64,000 bases of DNA from Flavobacterium arcticum (GTDB taxonomy: Bacteria > Bacteroidota > Bacteroidia > Flavobacteriales > Flavobacteriaceae): NCBI RefSeq assembly GCF_003344925.1, contig NZ_CP031188.1, positions 2,339,001 through 2,403,000 on the forward strand, given 5' to 3'. Each line of letters starts with the position of its first letter. Position 1 is the stretch's first letter. Position numbers and translations under genes: made by a program. The notes under the pieces are model-generated. The model was not told where the DNA came from. It did not search any database and saw only the letters and a list, made by a program, of their open reading frames with translations. Below are positions 29,862 to 38,303 of the stretch, one piece after another.

Positions 29862-30617
29862 ATGTCAGTTAAACGATACAAAATAGGACAAATAGTACCC
29901 AGCTCTAACATAACAATGGAGACTGAGATACCAGCACTTTTACACTCACGCGAAACCATAACACCAGAGCGATTTACATTCCACTCTAGTCGAATGCGAA
30001 TGAAAAAAGTGACTAAAGAAGAGCTAGAAGCAATGGATGCTCAAAGCTTAAAATGCGCACAAGAACTGAGCGATGCCCGTGTAGATGTTATGGGCTATGC
30101 CTGCCTTGTAGCCATCATGAGTATGGGGCGTGGTTATCACTGCGTATCCGAAACTAATTTACACGAAGAAACTGTAAAAAATGATGCCCCTACACCTATC
30201 GTTACTAGTGCAGGTGCATTAATAAACGGGCTAAAAGTATTAGGGGCTAAAAAAGTGGCTGTAATAACACCATACATGAAGCCACTTACACAAATGGTGG
30301 TAGACTATATAGAACATCAAGGCTTTGAGGTGGTAGACTTTATTGCGCTCGAAATACCTGATAATTTAGAAGTCGCAGCTCAAGACCCAATGAACCTCTT
30401 GGATATTTACAAAAAACTGAATCTTGAAGGCGTAGATGTACTTGTAGCTTCAGCTTGTGTACAAATGCCCTCTCTTGAAGCTATAGATGCTATTGAGAAA
30501 GAAATTGGTATACCTGTTACCTCTGCAGCCGTTTGTACCACCTATGAAATGCTAAAGAAGCTAAATTTAGATACTAAAATACCTATAGGCGGTGCTTTAT
30601 TGAGTGGTAAGTATTAA
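29862..30617 (+). CDS. Maleate cis-trans isomerase (Asp/Glu racemase superfamily)
   Basis: 251 residues. Two active-site cysteines are at Cys81 (MGYACLVAIMSMG) and Cys199 (LVASACVQMPSLEAID), 118 residues apart, the same spacing I recall for Cys76/Cys194 of Nocardia maleate isomerase. The family converts maleate to fumarate by transient thiolate addition; NicE of nicotinate breakdown is a member. As the last operon gene it would feed fumarate to the TCA cycle. The related arylmalonate decarboxylases normally lack one of these cysteines, so maleate isomerase is preferred. Confidence 0.88.
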   Translation: MSVKRYKIGQIVPSSNITMETEIPALLHSRETITPERFTFHSSRMRMKKVTKEELEAMDAQSLKCAQELSDARVDVMGYACLVAIMSMGRGYHCVSETNLHEETVKNDAPTPIVTSAGALINGLKVLGAKKVAVITPYMKPLTQMVVDYIEHQGFEVVDFIALEIPDNLEVAAQDPMNLLDIYKKLNLEGVDVLVASACVQMPSLEAIDAIEKEIGIPVTSAAVCTTYEMLKKLNLDTKIPIGGALLSGKY

Positions 30618-31097
30618 AAGTTATTATAATACAATTAAAAAAAGCTATTTGGATCATTAAAACAGCAAAACACTTCTTATATCATTTAATTTAAGTAGTC
30701 TTAAATTATTTTTTAAAAGATTCTTAATCAATTGATTGCAGGAAAGCACTTCCTCTCTTTTGGTTTCTTTCTCAAATTCAATAGCAGCTTTCTCAAAAGA
30801 TACTGTATCCCTTGCATTAACACTTGATTCATAGTGCACTAAACGTTCCATAGCAATAGTATATTAATTGTTGTTTATGTACGCTAAATTTACAAACTAA
30901 AAATGGTTTATAATGCTAATTATTCTATAACAGATCATTAAATAATCAACAATTTTAAATGATTATTTCAGTTATTCGCTTCTAAAGAAATAATAATGAT
31001 TATACCAGAGATAAATTTACAATTCTAGCTTTACTAAAATTACTACAATATGACATAAGAAACAAAATAGTTATGTTAAACAACATTACTTTAACAT
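30618..31097. other. 480-bp sparse region between catabolic operon and menC
   Basis: AT-rich convergence zone holding only a possible 64-residue minus-strand ORF. I found no strong terminator hairpin for either the catabolic operon or menC and no RNA gene. Confidence 0.5.
30657..30851 (-). CDS. Possible small protein, 64 residues, unknown
   Basis: Begins MERLVHYESSVNARDTVSFE and continues as a highly charged, helix-prone sequence with a leucine-rich C-terminus (LIKNLLKNNLRLLKL). Codon use is ordinary for this genome and the ATG lies in a stretch otherwise free of features. I recognise no family. No good promoter or ribosome-binding site was found, so this may be a remnant or a chance frame. 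Confidence 0.35.
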   Translation of the reverse strand: MERLVHYESSVNARDTVSFEKAAIEFEKETKREEVLSCNQLIKNLLKNNLRLLKLNDIRSVLLF

Positions 31098-32132
31098 TTA
31101 TAAATTTACTCTCCAATTAACTTCGGGATTATACCGCAATGTACCACTAAAAACCTCTAGAGGTGCAGCAAAATTATTAGTATATAAACCACCCGTACCT
31201 AACCCTTGTGGCATTGGACTGTTTTTCAAAAACGTCCACTGCGCAATAGCGTTTAACCCTATATTGCTTTCTAGCGCTGAGGTTACCCACCAACCAATAT
31301 TTAATGCTTCGGCTATTGTAATCCATTCTTGTGTACCATGAAAACCACCTACCAAACTAGGCTTTAAAATAATGTATTGTGGCTTTATTTTTTGTAACAA
31401 CGCCTTTTTATCATCATTACCAAACACACCTATCAACTCTTCATCTAAAGCAATGGGTATTGGGGCACTTAAACATAGTACTGACATGCTGTCATACTGC
31501 TTTTTTTTAATCGGCTGTTCTATACTATGTATTTTAAATTCAGATAATTGTATTATTTTACTTAAAGCATTATTTGCACCGAAAGCGCCGTTAGCATCTA
31601 CACGAATTTCGATAGTTTCAGCATCAAAATTAGCTCTAATAGCAGCTAATAAATCGAGTTCTTTTTGAAAATCGATTGCTCCAATTTTTAATTTTATACA
31701 ATTAAAACCTTGTTGTATTTTTTCCTCTATCTGCTGCTTCATAAACTGCTCATCGCCCATCCAAACCAAACCGTTAATAGAAATATTTTTCTTTCCTTTT
31801 GTAAAATCTGAAGGAAATAAAAGGTAGGGTGATTCACTCTCTAACGAATGAAAAGCCATTTCAACTCCAAACTGTATTGAAGGGAATTCTATCAATTCTT
31901 GCCATAATTGTTCTACCCCCAAATGAATATTATCACACGTCCATTTTAGCTTCTCTTCATAGTCGGGTCTGTCATCAATACTAAGCGAACGTAATATGCC
32001 ACACTCCCCTATTCCGCGCTTACCATTTTGTTCAAGAATAATAAACCAAGTTTCCTTTTCAGTCAAAACGCCCCGCGAAGTTCCGCTAGGGCGTTTAAAG
32101 TTGAGTGTATATTTTTTATAACTTGCTTTCAT
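31098..32132 (-). CDS. menC: o-Succinylbenzoate synthase
   Basis: 344 residues, enolase superfamily. It dehydrates SHCHC to o-succinylbenzoate in menaquinone synthesis. Visible: KxK motif in NCIKLKIGAID, metal ligands in IRVDANGAFG, IHSIEQPIKK and IALDEELIG, and the second catalytic Lys in YIILKPSLVGG. The N-terminal capping domain begins with FKRPSGTSRGVLTEKETW, typical of Bacteroidota MenC. Last gene of the leftward menB-PH-PH-menA-MBL-menC group. Confidence 0.93.
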   Translation of the reverse strand: MKASYKKYTLNFKRPSGTSRGVLTEKETWFIILEQNGKRGIGECGILRSLSIDDRPDYEEKLKWTCDNIHLGVEQLWQELIEFPSIQFGVEMAFHSLESESPYLLFPSDFTKGKKNISINGLVWMGDEQFMKQQIEEKIQQGFNCIKLKIGAIDFQKELDLLAAIRANFDAETIEIRVDANGAFGANNALSKIIQLSEFKIHSIEQPIKKKQYDSMSVLCLSAPIPIALDEELIGVFGNDDKKALLQKIKPQYIILKPSLVGGFHGTQEWITIAEALNIGWWVTSALESNIGLNAIAQWTFLKNSPMPQGLGTGGLYTNNFAAPLEVFSGTLRYNPEVNWRVNL

Positions 32133-32160
32133 GTAAATTATGAATTCCTAATTTTAATTA

Positions 32161-32838
32161 TTACAATTCAATAGAGGAGCCTATTTCTAAAAGCATAAGA
32201 TCTTTGTCTTTATCATAGAATTTCTTTTTGGCTTCTTCATGGTTTATTTCAATGTAACCAAAAGTATCATAGTGATAGCCTAATATTTTATCGCACTCTA
32301 AAAAATCTGACGCTATAATAGCATCATCTACATCCATAGTAAAATTACTACCTATAGGCAGTATAGCAAGGTCGAGCTTAGTGCTCAATGGTATCAGCTT
32401 CATGTCATAAGTAAGTGCCGTATCGCCTGCTATATAAATGTTTTTGTGCTCACCTTCTATTACAAAACCACCTTGATTTCCTCCATATGTGCCATCTGGA
32501 AACGAACTAGAATGTACTGCATTTACATATTTTACTTTCCCAAAATCAAACTGCCAGCTACCACCATGGTTCATTGGGTGTACCTTAAAGCCTTTATTTT
32601 CATAATATTCTGCTATTTCGGCATTTGATACTATGGTAGCGCTAGTGTTTTTGGCTATTGCTTCAACATCTAATATATGATCGCCATGCGCATGAGTAAT
32701 TAATATATAATCAGCTTCTAGTTTATTAATATCAATATTTTTTGCTAATTCATTAGCCGAAATAAAAGGATCTACTATAATTTTTTTACCGCCTACCTTT
32801 ATACCAAGGCTTGCATGTCCGTAAAATGTAATTTTCAT
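32161..32838 (-). CDS. UPF0173-type metal-dependent hydrolase (metallo-beta-lactamase fold)
   Basis: 225 residues. Zinc motif HAHGDH at 49-54, later MNHGGSW and AGDTALTYDMKLI, and a C-terminal LGYHYDTFGY, matching UPF0173/YtkL-like proteins. Substrate unknown. Its position between menA and menC (28 bp and 31 bp gaps) suggests a menaquinone-linked role, for example as the missing 1,4-dihydroxynaphthoyl-CoA or SHCHC-step hydrolase, but that is only guilt by association. Confidence 0.87.
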   Translation of the reverse strand: MKITFYGHASLGIKVGGKKIIVDPFISANELAKNIDINKLEADYILITHAHGDHILDVEAIAKNTSATIVSNAEIAEYYENKGFKVHPMNHGGSWQFDFGKVKYVNAVHSSSFPDGTYGGNQGGFVIEGEHKNIYIAGDTALTYDMKLIPLSTKLDLAILPIGSNFTMDVDDAIIASDFLECDKILGYHYDTFGYIEINHEEAKKKFYDKDKDLMLLEIGSSIEL

Positions 32839-32869
32839 ATCGCTATAATTTTAGGTTTATTGTTCATGA

Positions 32870-33772
32870 TTAAAACTGTAATACTATAGATAATAACACT
32901 GATAGTAAAAACGTACTCAATGCTACTTTTTTCAACTCTGGGTCTAATGCTTTTGGCTTTTTATTTTTAGCTACTGTTTTTAAGTGTATTAAAAATGGCA
33001 CATAAGCTATTAAGAACAAGTATTGCAATGGCTTAAAACCATACAAGACAGCAAATAGCATGGTTAAAAATAATGCTATTAGTATTATAGCATAATGATA
33101 TCCTTTTGCTTTTTCTGCTCCTAGTTTTACTACTAGGGTATTTTTACCCGACATAGCATCTGATATTTGATCGCGCATATTATTAAGGTTTAATACCGCT
33201 ACACTAAGCAATCCTATACTTATTGCGGGTAATATAATAAACATATCGAGTTGTTTTGCAAACAAAAAGTAACACCCTAAAACACTAACCAACCCAAAGA
33301 ATATAAATACAAACAAGTCACCTAATCCTCTATAGCCATATGCCGAGTTACCTACTGTATATTTTATTGCAGCAGCTATAGCTGCCAAACCTAAAAAGAA
33401 AAACAATAATGAATATCCGAAATTTTCTTTCCCAAAAGAAAGGTAAATTAAAACTATCGCTGTAATTAATGTAAGTACTGATGTTAATATAATACCTCGT
33501 TTCATTTCTAAAACGGTTATTGCACCACTCTGTATGGCTCGTTGTGGTCCTATTCGGTTTTCGTTATCAGTACCTTTTACACCATCTCCATAATCATTGG
33601 CAAAATTAGAAAGTACTTGTAAGCCTAATGTAGTAAGCAATGCAAACGAAAGTATCCACCAGTTTACCATACCTTGCGAAAAGGCATAAAAACAACCTAC
33701 CAAAATACCCGAAACCGATAATGGAAGTGTTCGTAAACGTGCAGCACTTAACCATGCTTTTATATTTGCCAT
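32870..33772 (-). CDS. menA: 1,4-Dihydroxy-2-naphthoate polyprenyltransferase
   Basis: 300 residues, UbiA family membrane enzyme with about nine helices. It attaches the isoprenoid tail to DHNA, giving demethylmenaquinone. The two Asp-rich prenyl-diphosphate motifs are intact: NFANDYGDGVKGTDNENR (about 57-74) and LNNMRDQISDAMSGKNTL. The start MANIKAWLSAARLRTLPLSV and QRAIQSGAI are typical of MenA. It follows the larger PH-domain gene by 18 bp. Confidence 0.95.
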   Translation of the reverse strand: MANIKAWLSAARLRTLPLSVSGILVGCFYAFSQGMVNWWILSFALLTTLGLQVLSNFANDYGDGVKGTDNENRIGPQRAIQSGAITVLEMKRGIILTSVLTLITAIVLIYLSFGKENFGYSLLFFFLGLAAIAAAIKYTVGNSAYGYRGLGDLFVFIFFGLVSVLGCYFLFAKQLDMFIILPAISIGLLSVAVLNLNNMRDQISDAMSGKNTLVVKLGAEKAKGYHYAIILIALFLTMLFAVLYGFKPLQYLFLIAYVPFLIHLKTVAKNKKPKALDPELKKVALSTFLLSVLLSIVLQF

Positions 33773-33790
33773 AATTTTATTTTAATGTAG

Positions 33791-35293
33791 TTACATCCAA
33801 TTTTTATCGGTTGTTTCTACCTGATATAACCAATAGTTTGTTAACTGTTTAAGTCGTGTATAATCTGCCAGTCCAAAAGTAAGTGTACCACCTGCTGTAT
33901 AGAGTGTAACGCGTCCAATGTCTGACTTTTTATGCCAAAAATTTTGTTTTAGACTTATTGCCTGTATTTTATGCGGAGCCAAAAAATGGTTATCAATATC
34001 CCAAGCACCATTTTGTTTTATAATAAATTCGTTATTTACAAATAGTCTACTATTCCTGTACGCAAAATAAATTAGTGTAACTACAAACAGAAGGTATAGC
34101 GGAAGGAAAATAACATAATTATACAATTCACTATATCCTAAATAAGCAAACAAAAAGAAAATTCCGAAAGGGACGATTAAAAATTTAATAACCTGTACAA
34201 TTACTTTTCTTATACTAAGTTTAAGCATCACACCACGCTCGGGTATTTTTCCTAAAAGAAACTTAATCAATACGTCTTTTTCCTTTTCACTACAACCAGG
34301 AATTTCTATTGCTAGTTTTCGTTGTTCTTTACTATTTGTGTCTAGATTAGATGCCTGTCGGATTCTTATATCCTGAATATTCATCTTTTTCTGAAAGTAA
34401 TTTCTGCCTACTGTAACTATTTGTACTCTTTCGGGTCTTATTATAGTATTGTGAGTATTCAGCAAACCATATGATAGTAATAAAGAATTTTGCTGCTGTG
34501 TAATCTTATAATTAAAATACTTAAGTATTGTACGCGAAAGGTTTACTAATAATGTAAGCACTATAATAGCTAGGATAATAAACCCAACAAATTGAAATAA
34601 TACAGTAGGGTTTATATATTCTTCAAGCGAACCAGTATCATAACCACTAGCATCAATATAATCTTCTATGTTTTGATATACCGTTATTACAAAAGCAAAT
34701 AGCAGTGCAAAACTTCTAGCATAATTAGAGGTAATACCTGTTTTTAATAAACTAAGTAAACTAATTTGTATAAAAGGATATTCTTCTTTAGTAGTACCCT
34801 CTTCAGTAACAGTATCTTTATCAATATTTTTCTTCGATTCTAGCAAGTGTTCTTTAAGTGCCACAGCAAGATTATGCGAAATAGCCTTTATAGTAACCTC
34901 TTTTTTACTACTTCCTGCTGTATCTACTTCAAGTTCATGAACACCTATAAATCTTTGTATTAAAGACTGGTTAATATTTACCTGCTGTATCTTATCTAGA
35001 GGAATAGCGATACGGCTTTTATTAAGTATTCCTTTCCGAATAACAAACTCTTCATTATCCTCATCAAGAAAAAAAGTAAAATTATAATATTTAAGATAGG
35101 CTATAATACCTATAAGCAACATTACAGCTGCAACACCTAAGCCTAAGTAAATCTTATTCATTTCGTTAATACGAAAAACCCAAACCAGTAATATAGGCCA
35201 AAGAGAGCGTACAACCCCCTGTAGCGTATCGGTAAACATAACCACTACACCAACAAGCGATTGCCTTTGCGGACTATTGAAACTACGCTTCAT
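33791..35293 (-). CDS. Membrane protein with bacterial PH-like domains (YdbT type)
   Basis: 500 residues with several paired membrane helices (for example about 18-64, 190-255 and 365-405) and repeated bPH2 domains: FVIRKGILNKSRIAIPLDKI with QQVNINQSLIQRFIGVHELE, then a second set LLSYGLLNTHNTIIRPERVQ, and a C-terminal AGGTLTFGLADY copy. Members occur with a smaller YdbS-like partner, as here (11-bp overlap). In Bacillus, YdbS/YdbT have been linked to envelope stress resistance; a role here is unknown. Confidence 0.85.
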   Translation of the reverse strand: MKRSFNSPQRQSLVGVVVMFTDTLQGVVRSLWPILLVWVFRINEMNKIYLGLGVAAVMLLIGIIAYLKYYNFTFFLDEDNEEFVIRKGILNKSRIAIPLDKIQQVNINQSLIQRFIGVHELEVDTAGSSKKEVTIKAISHNLAVALKEHLLESKKNIDKDTVTEEGTTKEEYPFIQISLLSLLKTGITSNYARSFALLFAFVITVYQNIEDYIDASGYDTGSLEEYINPTVLFQFVGFIILAIIVLTLLVNLSRTILKYFNYKITQQQNSLLLSYGLLNTHNTIIRPERVQIVTVGRNYFQKKMNIQDIRIRQASNLDTNSKEQRKLAIEIPGCSEKEKDVLIKFLLGKIPERGVMLKLSIRKVIVQVIKFLIVPFGIFFLFAYLGYSELYNYVIFLPLYLLFVVTLIYFAYRNSRLFVNNEFIIKQNGAWDIDNHFLAPHKIQAISLKQNFWHKKSDIGRVTLYTAGGTLTFGLADYTRLKQLTNYWLYQVETTDKNWM

Positions 35294-35846
35294 CGGGTTG
35301 CTGGTTTAATACTTTACCTACAAGCAATTGTTTTATTTTTTCGGCGTGCGATTTTTCTAAACCTGGAATTTTCAAATCGCTACTATTACCTCCTGCCGTA
35401 AATATTTCTATTGTAGCAAGCCCCAGTTTACGCGATAGTAAACCTTCATGAAGTGCTACGTGCTGTACTCTGTTATAGGGTATAATTATAGTATTAACAG
35501 TAATAACACCACTACGGTAAACAACATCGTGTGTGCGAAAAGCAAACCCTCGTTTCTTAAAACTTATTTTAGAAATAAGCAATGAAACACAAAGTAAGAA
35601 TGCAATAACAGCAACAGGTATATACCAATAAGGTTGAAGCTCTTCTATAAAATAAAATGCACAACCTGCTCCTAACATTAATAATAAATAGAACAAACCT
35701 ATATTAAAAAGCATTACTTTATAATAACTTACTTGTAATGATGAAAGTTGTACCTCTTCAAACTTAGGTAACAAAAGGGTGTCTATAGGATTATTAATAT
35801 ATCTGTTATCTTCTAAATTATTAGATTCATTTGTTATGGTATCCAT
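35283..35846 (-). CDS. Membrane protein with one bacterial PH-like domain (YdbS type)
   Basis: 187 residues: two central membrane helices (about 48-68 and 74-94), then a bPH2 domain with YRSGVITVNTIIIPYNRVQ, HVALHEGLLSRKLGLATIEI and FTAGGNSSDLKIPGL. It overlaps menB by 13 bp upstream and the larger PH gene by 11 bp downstream, so all three are translationally linked. Likely forms a complex with the downstream protein; substrate or ligand unknown. Confidence 0.85.
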   Translation of the reverse strand: MDTITNESNNLEDNRYINNPIDTLLLPKFEEVQLSSLQVSYYKVMLFNIGLFYLLLMLGAGCAFYFIEELQPYWYIPVAVIAFLLCVSLLISKISFKKRGFAFRTHDVVYRSGVITVNTIIIPYNRVQHVALHEGLLSRKLGLATIEIFTAGGNSSDLKIPGLEKSHAEKIKQLLVGKVLNQQPDEA

Positions 35847-36676
35847 TTGATATCTTTAAAGTTAGGCTTCCTCTTTTCAAGGAAAGCATCACGCCCCTCT
35901 TTAGCTTCTTCCGTCATATAAGTTAAGCGTGTCGCTTCGCCTGCAAATACCTGTTGCCCTACCATACCGTCATCGGTAAGATTAAAGGCAAACTTTAGCA
36001 TTTTTATTGAGGTAGGCGATTTTTCTAATATTTCTTGTGCCCATTCATAAGCTGTATCTTCAAGCTCGGCATGAGGAATAACAGCGTTTACCATACCCAT
36101 TTCATAAGCATCTTGCGCCGAATAATTTCTACCCAAAAAGAATATTTCTCTTGCACGCTTTTGCCCTACCATCTTGGCAAGGTAAGCTGAGCCATAACCA
36201 CCATCAAAACTGGTAACATCGGCATCAGTTTGTTTAAATATAGCATGTTCTTTACTAGCAAGGGTAAGGTCGCACACTACATGCAGGCTATGCCCACCAC
36301 CTACTGCCCAGCCTGGCACTACAGCTATAACTACCTTTGGCATAAAACGAATAAGACGTTGTACTTCTAGTATATTTAGCCTGTGCATACCGTCTTCGCC
36401 TACATAACCTTGATCGCCACGTGCTTTTTGGTCACCACCACTACAAAACGAATATATTCCATCTTTAGATGATGGACCTTCGGCAGATAGCAACACTACC
36501 CCTATTGAAGTATCTTCTCGAGCATCAACGAAAGCTTCAAAAAGTTCGCTGGTCGTTTTAGGGCGAAAAGCATTTCGCACATCGGGTCTATTAAAGGCAA
36601 TACGGGCTACGCCATCGCATTTTTTATAGGTTATATCTTCAAATTCCTTTACGGTTTTCCATTCAATATTGCTCAT
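35834..36676 (-). CDS. menB: 1,4-Dihydroxy-2-naphthoyl-CoA synthase
   Basis: 280 residues from ATG 36676 (MSNIEWKTVKEFEDITYKK). An upstream in-frame ATG at 36799 would add 41 residues unlike any MenB and is rejected. Crotonase fold: oxyanion segments FCSGGDQKARGDQGY and VPGWAVGGGHSLHVVCDL, then ADVTSFDGGYGSAYLAKMVG with the catalytic Asp and the typical C-terminal FLEKRKPNFK. It closes the naphthoyl ring of o-succinylbenzoyl-CoA. Confidence 0.96.
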   Translation of the reverse strand: MSNIEWKTVKEFEDITYKKCDGVARIAFNRPDVRNAFRPKTTSELFEAFVDAREDTSIGVVLLSAEGPSSKDGIYSFCSGGDQKARGDQGYVGEDGMHRLNILEVQRLIRFMPKVVIAVVPGWAVGGGHSLHVVCDLTLASKEHAIFKQTDADVTSFDGGYGSAYLAKMVGQKRAREIFFLGRNYSAQDAYEMGMVNAVIPHAELEDTAYEWAQEILEKSPTSIKMLKFAFNLTDDGMVGQQVFAGEATRLTYMTEEAKEGRDAFLEKRKPNFKDIKWIP

Positions 36677-36837
36677 AAGTATAACTAATTTACCGTAAAA
36701 ATAAGTCATTTTTTGCACACCCCAATAAAAATAAGCACAATGAAAATAGGGTATTGATAACCTTCTTTTATTCATAACATTATCTTCTAATAATGTCACA
36801 AACCATTTTTTTATTGTTAAACCTTAAAAAAAAATCA

Positions 36838-36866
36838 TTGTAAAAAGACCGAGTTAGTTATATTTG
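36838..36866 (+). promoter_or_regulatory. Flavobacterial promoter for the serine hydrolase gene
   Basis: TTG (36838-36840), 18-bp spacer, TATATTTG (36859-36866). It supports the ATG at 36888 as start, with a leader of roughly 15 nt. Confidence 0.75.
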
Positions 36867-36887
36867 CGCTCTTACGTCCTATATATA

Positions 36888-38072
36888 ATGAAGTTTTTTA
36901 AAATATACCCCTACATATTTACACTACTACTATTGTTATCCTGTAAAAAGGAAACACCAATGTTTGCCGAACATATACCGGTAGCAAAAGTTAAAGATAC
37001 CCTACCCAGTGTAAATCCATTTCAACCAAAACTAAATAAATTAAGTCCCATATATAAAAATTTAAAAACCAATTTGGTAGATAATTTTTATAAAAAGAAC
37101 TGGAAAAGAAGTAACCTTAGTGGTGGTTTTTTAGTAGCAAAAAATGGTGAAATTTTATATGAAACTTATGGTGGATTAGCTAATAGAGCTACTAAAGAAG
37201 AAATAAATGCTCACACTGCGCTACATTTAGCATCGGTAAGTAAGGTGCTTACGGCTACTGCAGTACTAAAACTTATTGACTCTGGTAAACTGGCACTTGA
37301 CCAAAAAATAAATACTATACTTCCTGAATTTCCTTATGAGAAAATAACTGTAAAAATGTTACTTACACATCGTAGCGGGTTGCCTAAGTATGAATATTTT
37401 TGTTATGATACCAAATTGTGGAATGGTGGTATGGTTACCAATCAGGATGTGTTAGATATTATGGCAAAGCATAAAATAAACCTATACTGTCGCCCCGATA
37501 GGAAATTTAGCTACTGTAATACCAATTATGTAATGTTGGCTCTTGTTATAGAGAAGTTAACCAACATGAATTACAGGGATGCTATGAAAAAAATGATTTT
37601 CGACCCACTAGACATGAATGACACTTATGTTTTTGATTATGAAAAACATAAAGAAAGTGCAAGCCTATCTTACAAAGGTAATAACGTGCTATATGACTTT
37701 GAATTTTTGGATAATGTATATGGTGATAAAAATATCTACTCTACCCCACGTGACTTACTAAAATTTGATATTGCTACTTACTCTGAAAACTTTTTAAGCT
37801 CTGAAATAAAAGAGCTAATCTATAAAGGCTACAGTAACGAAACAAGGGGAATTAAAAACTACGGATTAGGTATTCGCCTTAATGAATGGAAAACAGGCGA
37901 AAAAATGGCGTACCATAACGGTTGGTGGCATGGTAACACATCATCATACGTGACGCTTAAAAAAGATACTGTTACTATTATAGCCTTGTCGAATAAGTTT
38001 TCTAAAAAACCGTACAGCGTGTATAAGCTTGCTTCTGATTTTGGATCTTATCCTATAAAGAAAAAAAGATAA
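36888..38072 (+). CDS. Serine hydrolase lipoprotein, beta-lactamase/penicillin-binding fold
   Basis: 394 residues from ATG 36888; a TTG start eight codons upstream lies inside the promoter and is rejected. Lipoprotein signal with lipobox LLLLSC (Cys 19). Class C beta-lactamase/esterase fold: nucleophile motif SVSK at 116-119 (LHLASVSKVLTA), YCN in KFSYCNTNY, and YHNGWWHG near the C-terminus replacing KTG. It probably acts as an envelope peptidase or esterase; antibiotic hydrolysis is not implied. Single-gene unit reading opposite to its neighbours. Confidence 0.9.
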   Translation: MKFFKIYPYIFTLLLLLSCKKETPMFAEHIPVAKVKDTLPSVNPFQPKLNKLSPIYKNLKTNLVDNFYKKNWKRSNLSGGFLVAKNGEILYETYGGLANRATKEEINAHTALHLASVSKVLTATAVLKLIDSGKLALDQKINTILPEFPYEKITVKMLLTHRSGLPKYEYFCYDTKLWNGGMVTNQDVLDIMAKHKINLYCRPDRKFSYCNTNYVMLALVIEKLTNMNYRDAMKKMIFDPLDMNDTYVFDYEKHKESASLSYKGNNVLYDFEFLDNVYGDKNIYSTPRDLLKFDIATYSENFLSSEIKELIYKGYSNETRGIKNYGLGIRLNEWKTGEKMAYHNGWWHGNTSSYVTLKKDTVTIIALSNKFSKKPYSVYKLASDFGSYPIKKKR

Positions 38073-38303
38073 TCACTCTTCTTTCTCTTTATTTATCTCT
38101 ACTTTTATCATTTTAAAAAGGTCTGCAGCTACGTAAAGTAAAATAACAAAAGCTATAAAGGCAAATGGTGATATTTTTTTCACTAACCTTGATGGAAATA
38201 ATTCAACATTATACCTCTTAGTTAAATAGCTTGTTATATATACTACAAGTACAGGTAGTCCTACCCTAGTTAGTAATCTTTTAAGAAACTTTTTATTACT
38301 CAT
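38073..38303 (-). CDS. Small membrane protein of unknown function
   Basis: 76 residues. Two hydrophobic helices (about 13-27, VGLPVLVVYITSYL; and 44-64, SPFAFIAFVILLYVAADLF) with basic flanks and a charged Lys/Glu tail. No family recognised. It starts directly after the cvfB stop with no gap, so the two are co-transcribed. Its own stop abuts that of the convergent serine hydrolase. Confidence 0.65.
   Translation of the reverse strand: MSNKKFLKRLLTRVGLPVLVVYITSYLTKRYNVELFPSRLVKKISPFAFIAFVILLYVAADLFKMIKVEINKEKEE

Noticed and set aside
36677..36799. 41-residue N-terminal extension of menB
   Set aside because: MenB proteins begin near MSNIEWKTV; the extra sequence shows no conservation and runs into the promoter region of the divergent gene.
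36888..38072. Serine hydrolase as an antibiotic-resistance beta-lactamase
   Set aside because: It has SxxK and YxN but is a lipoprotein of the broad class C/esterase type without features that indicate drug hydrolysis.
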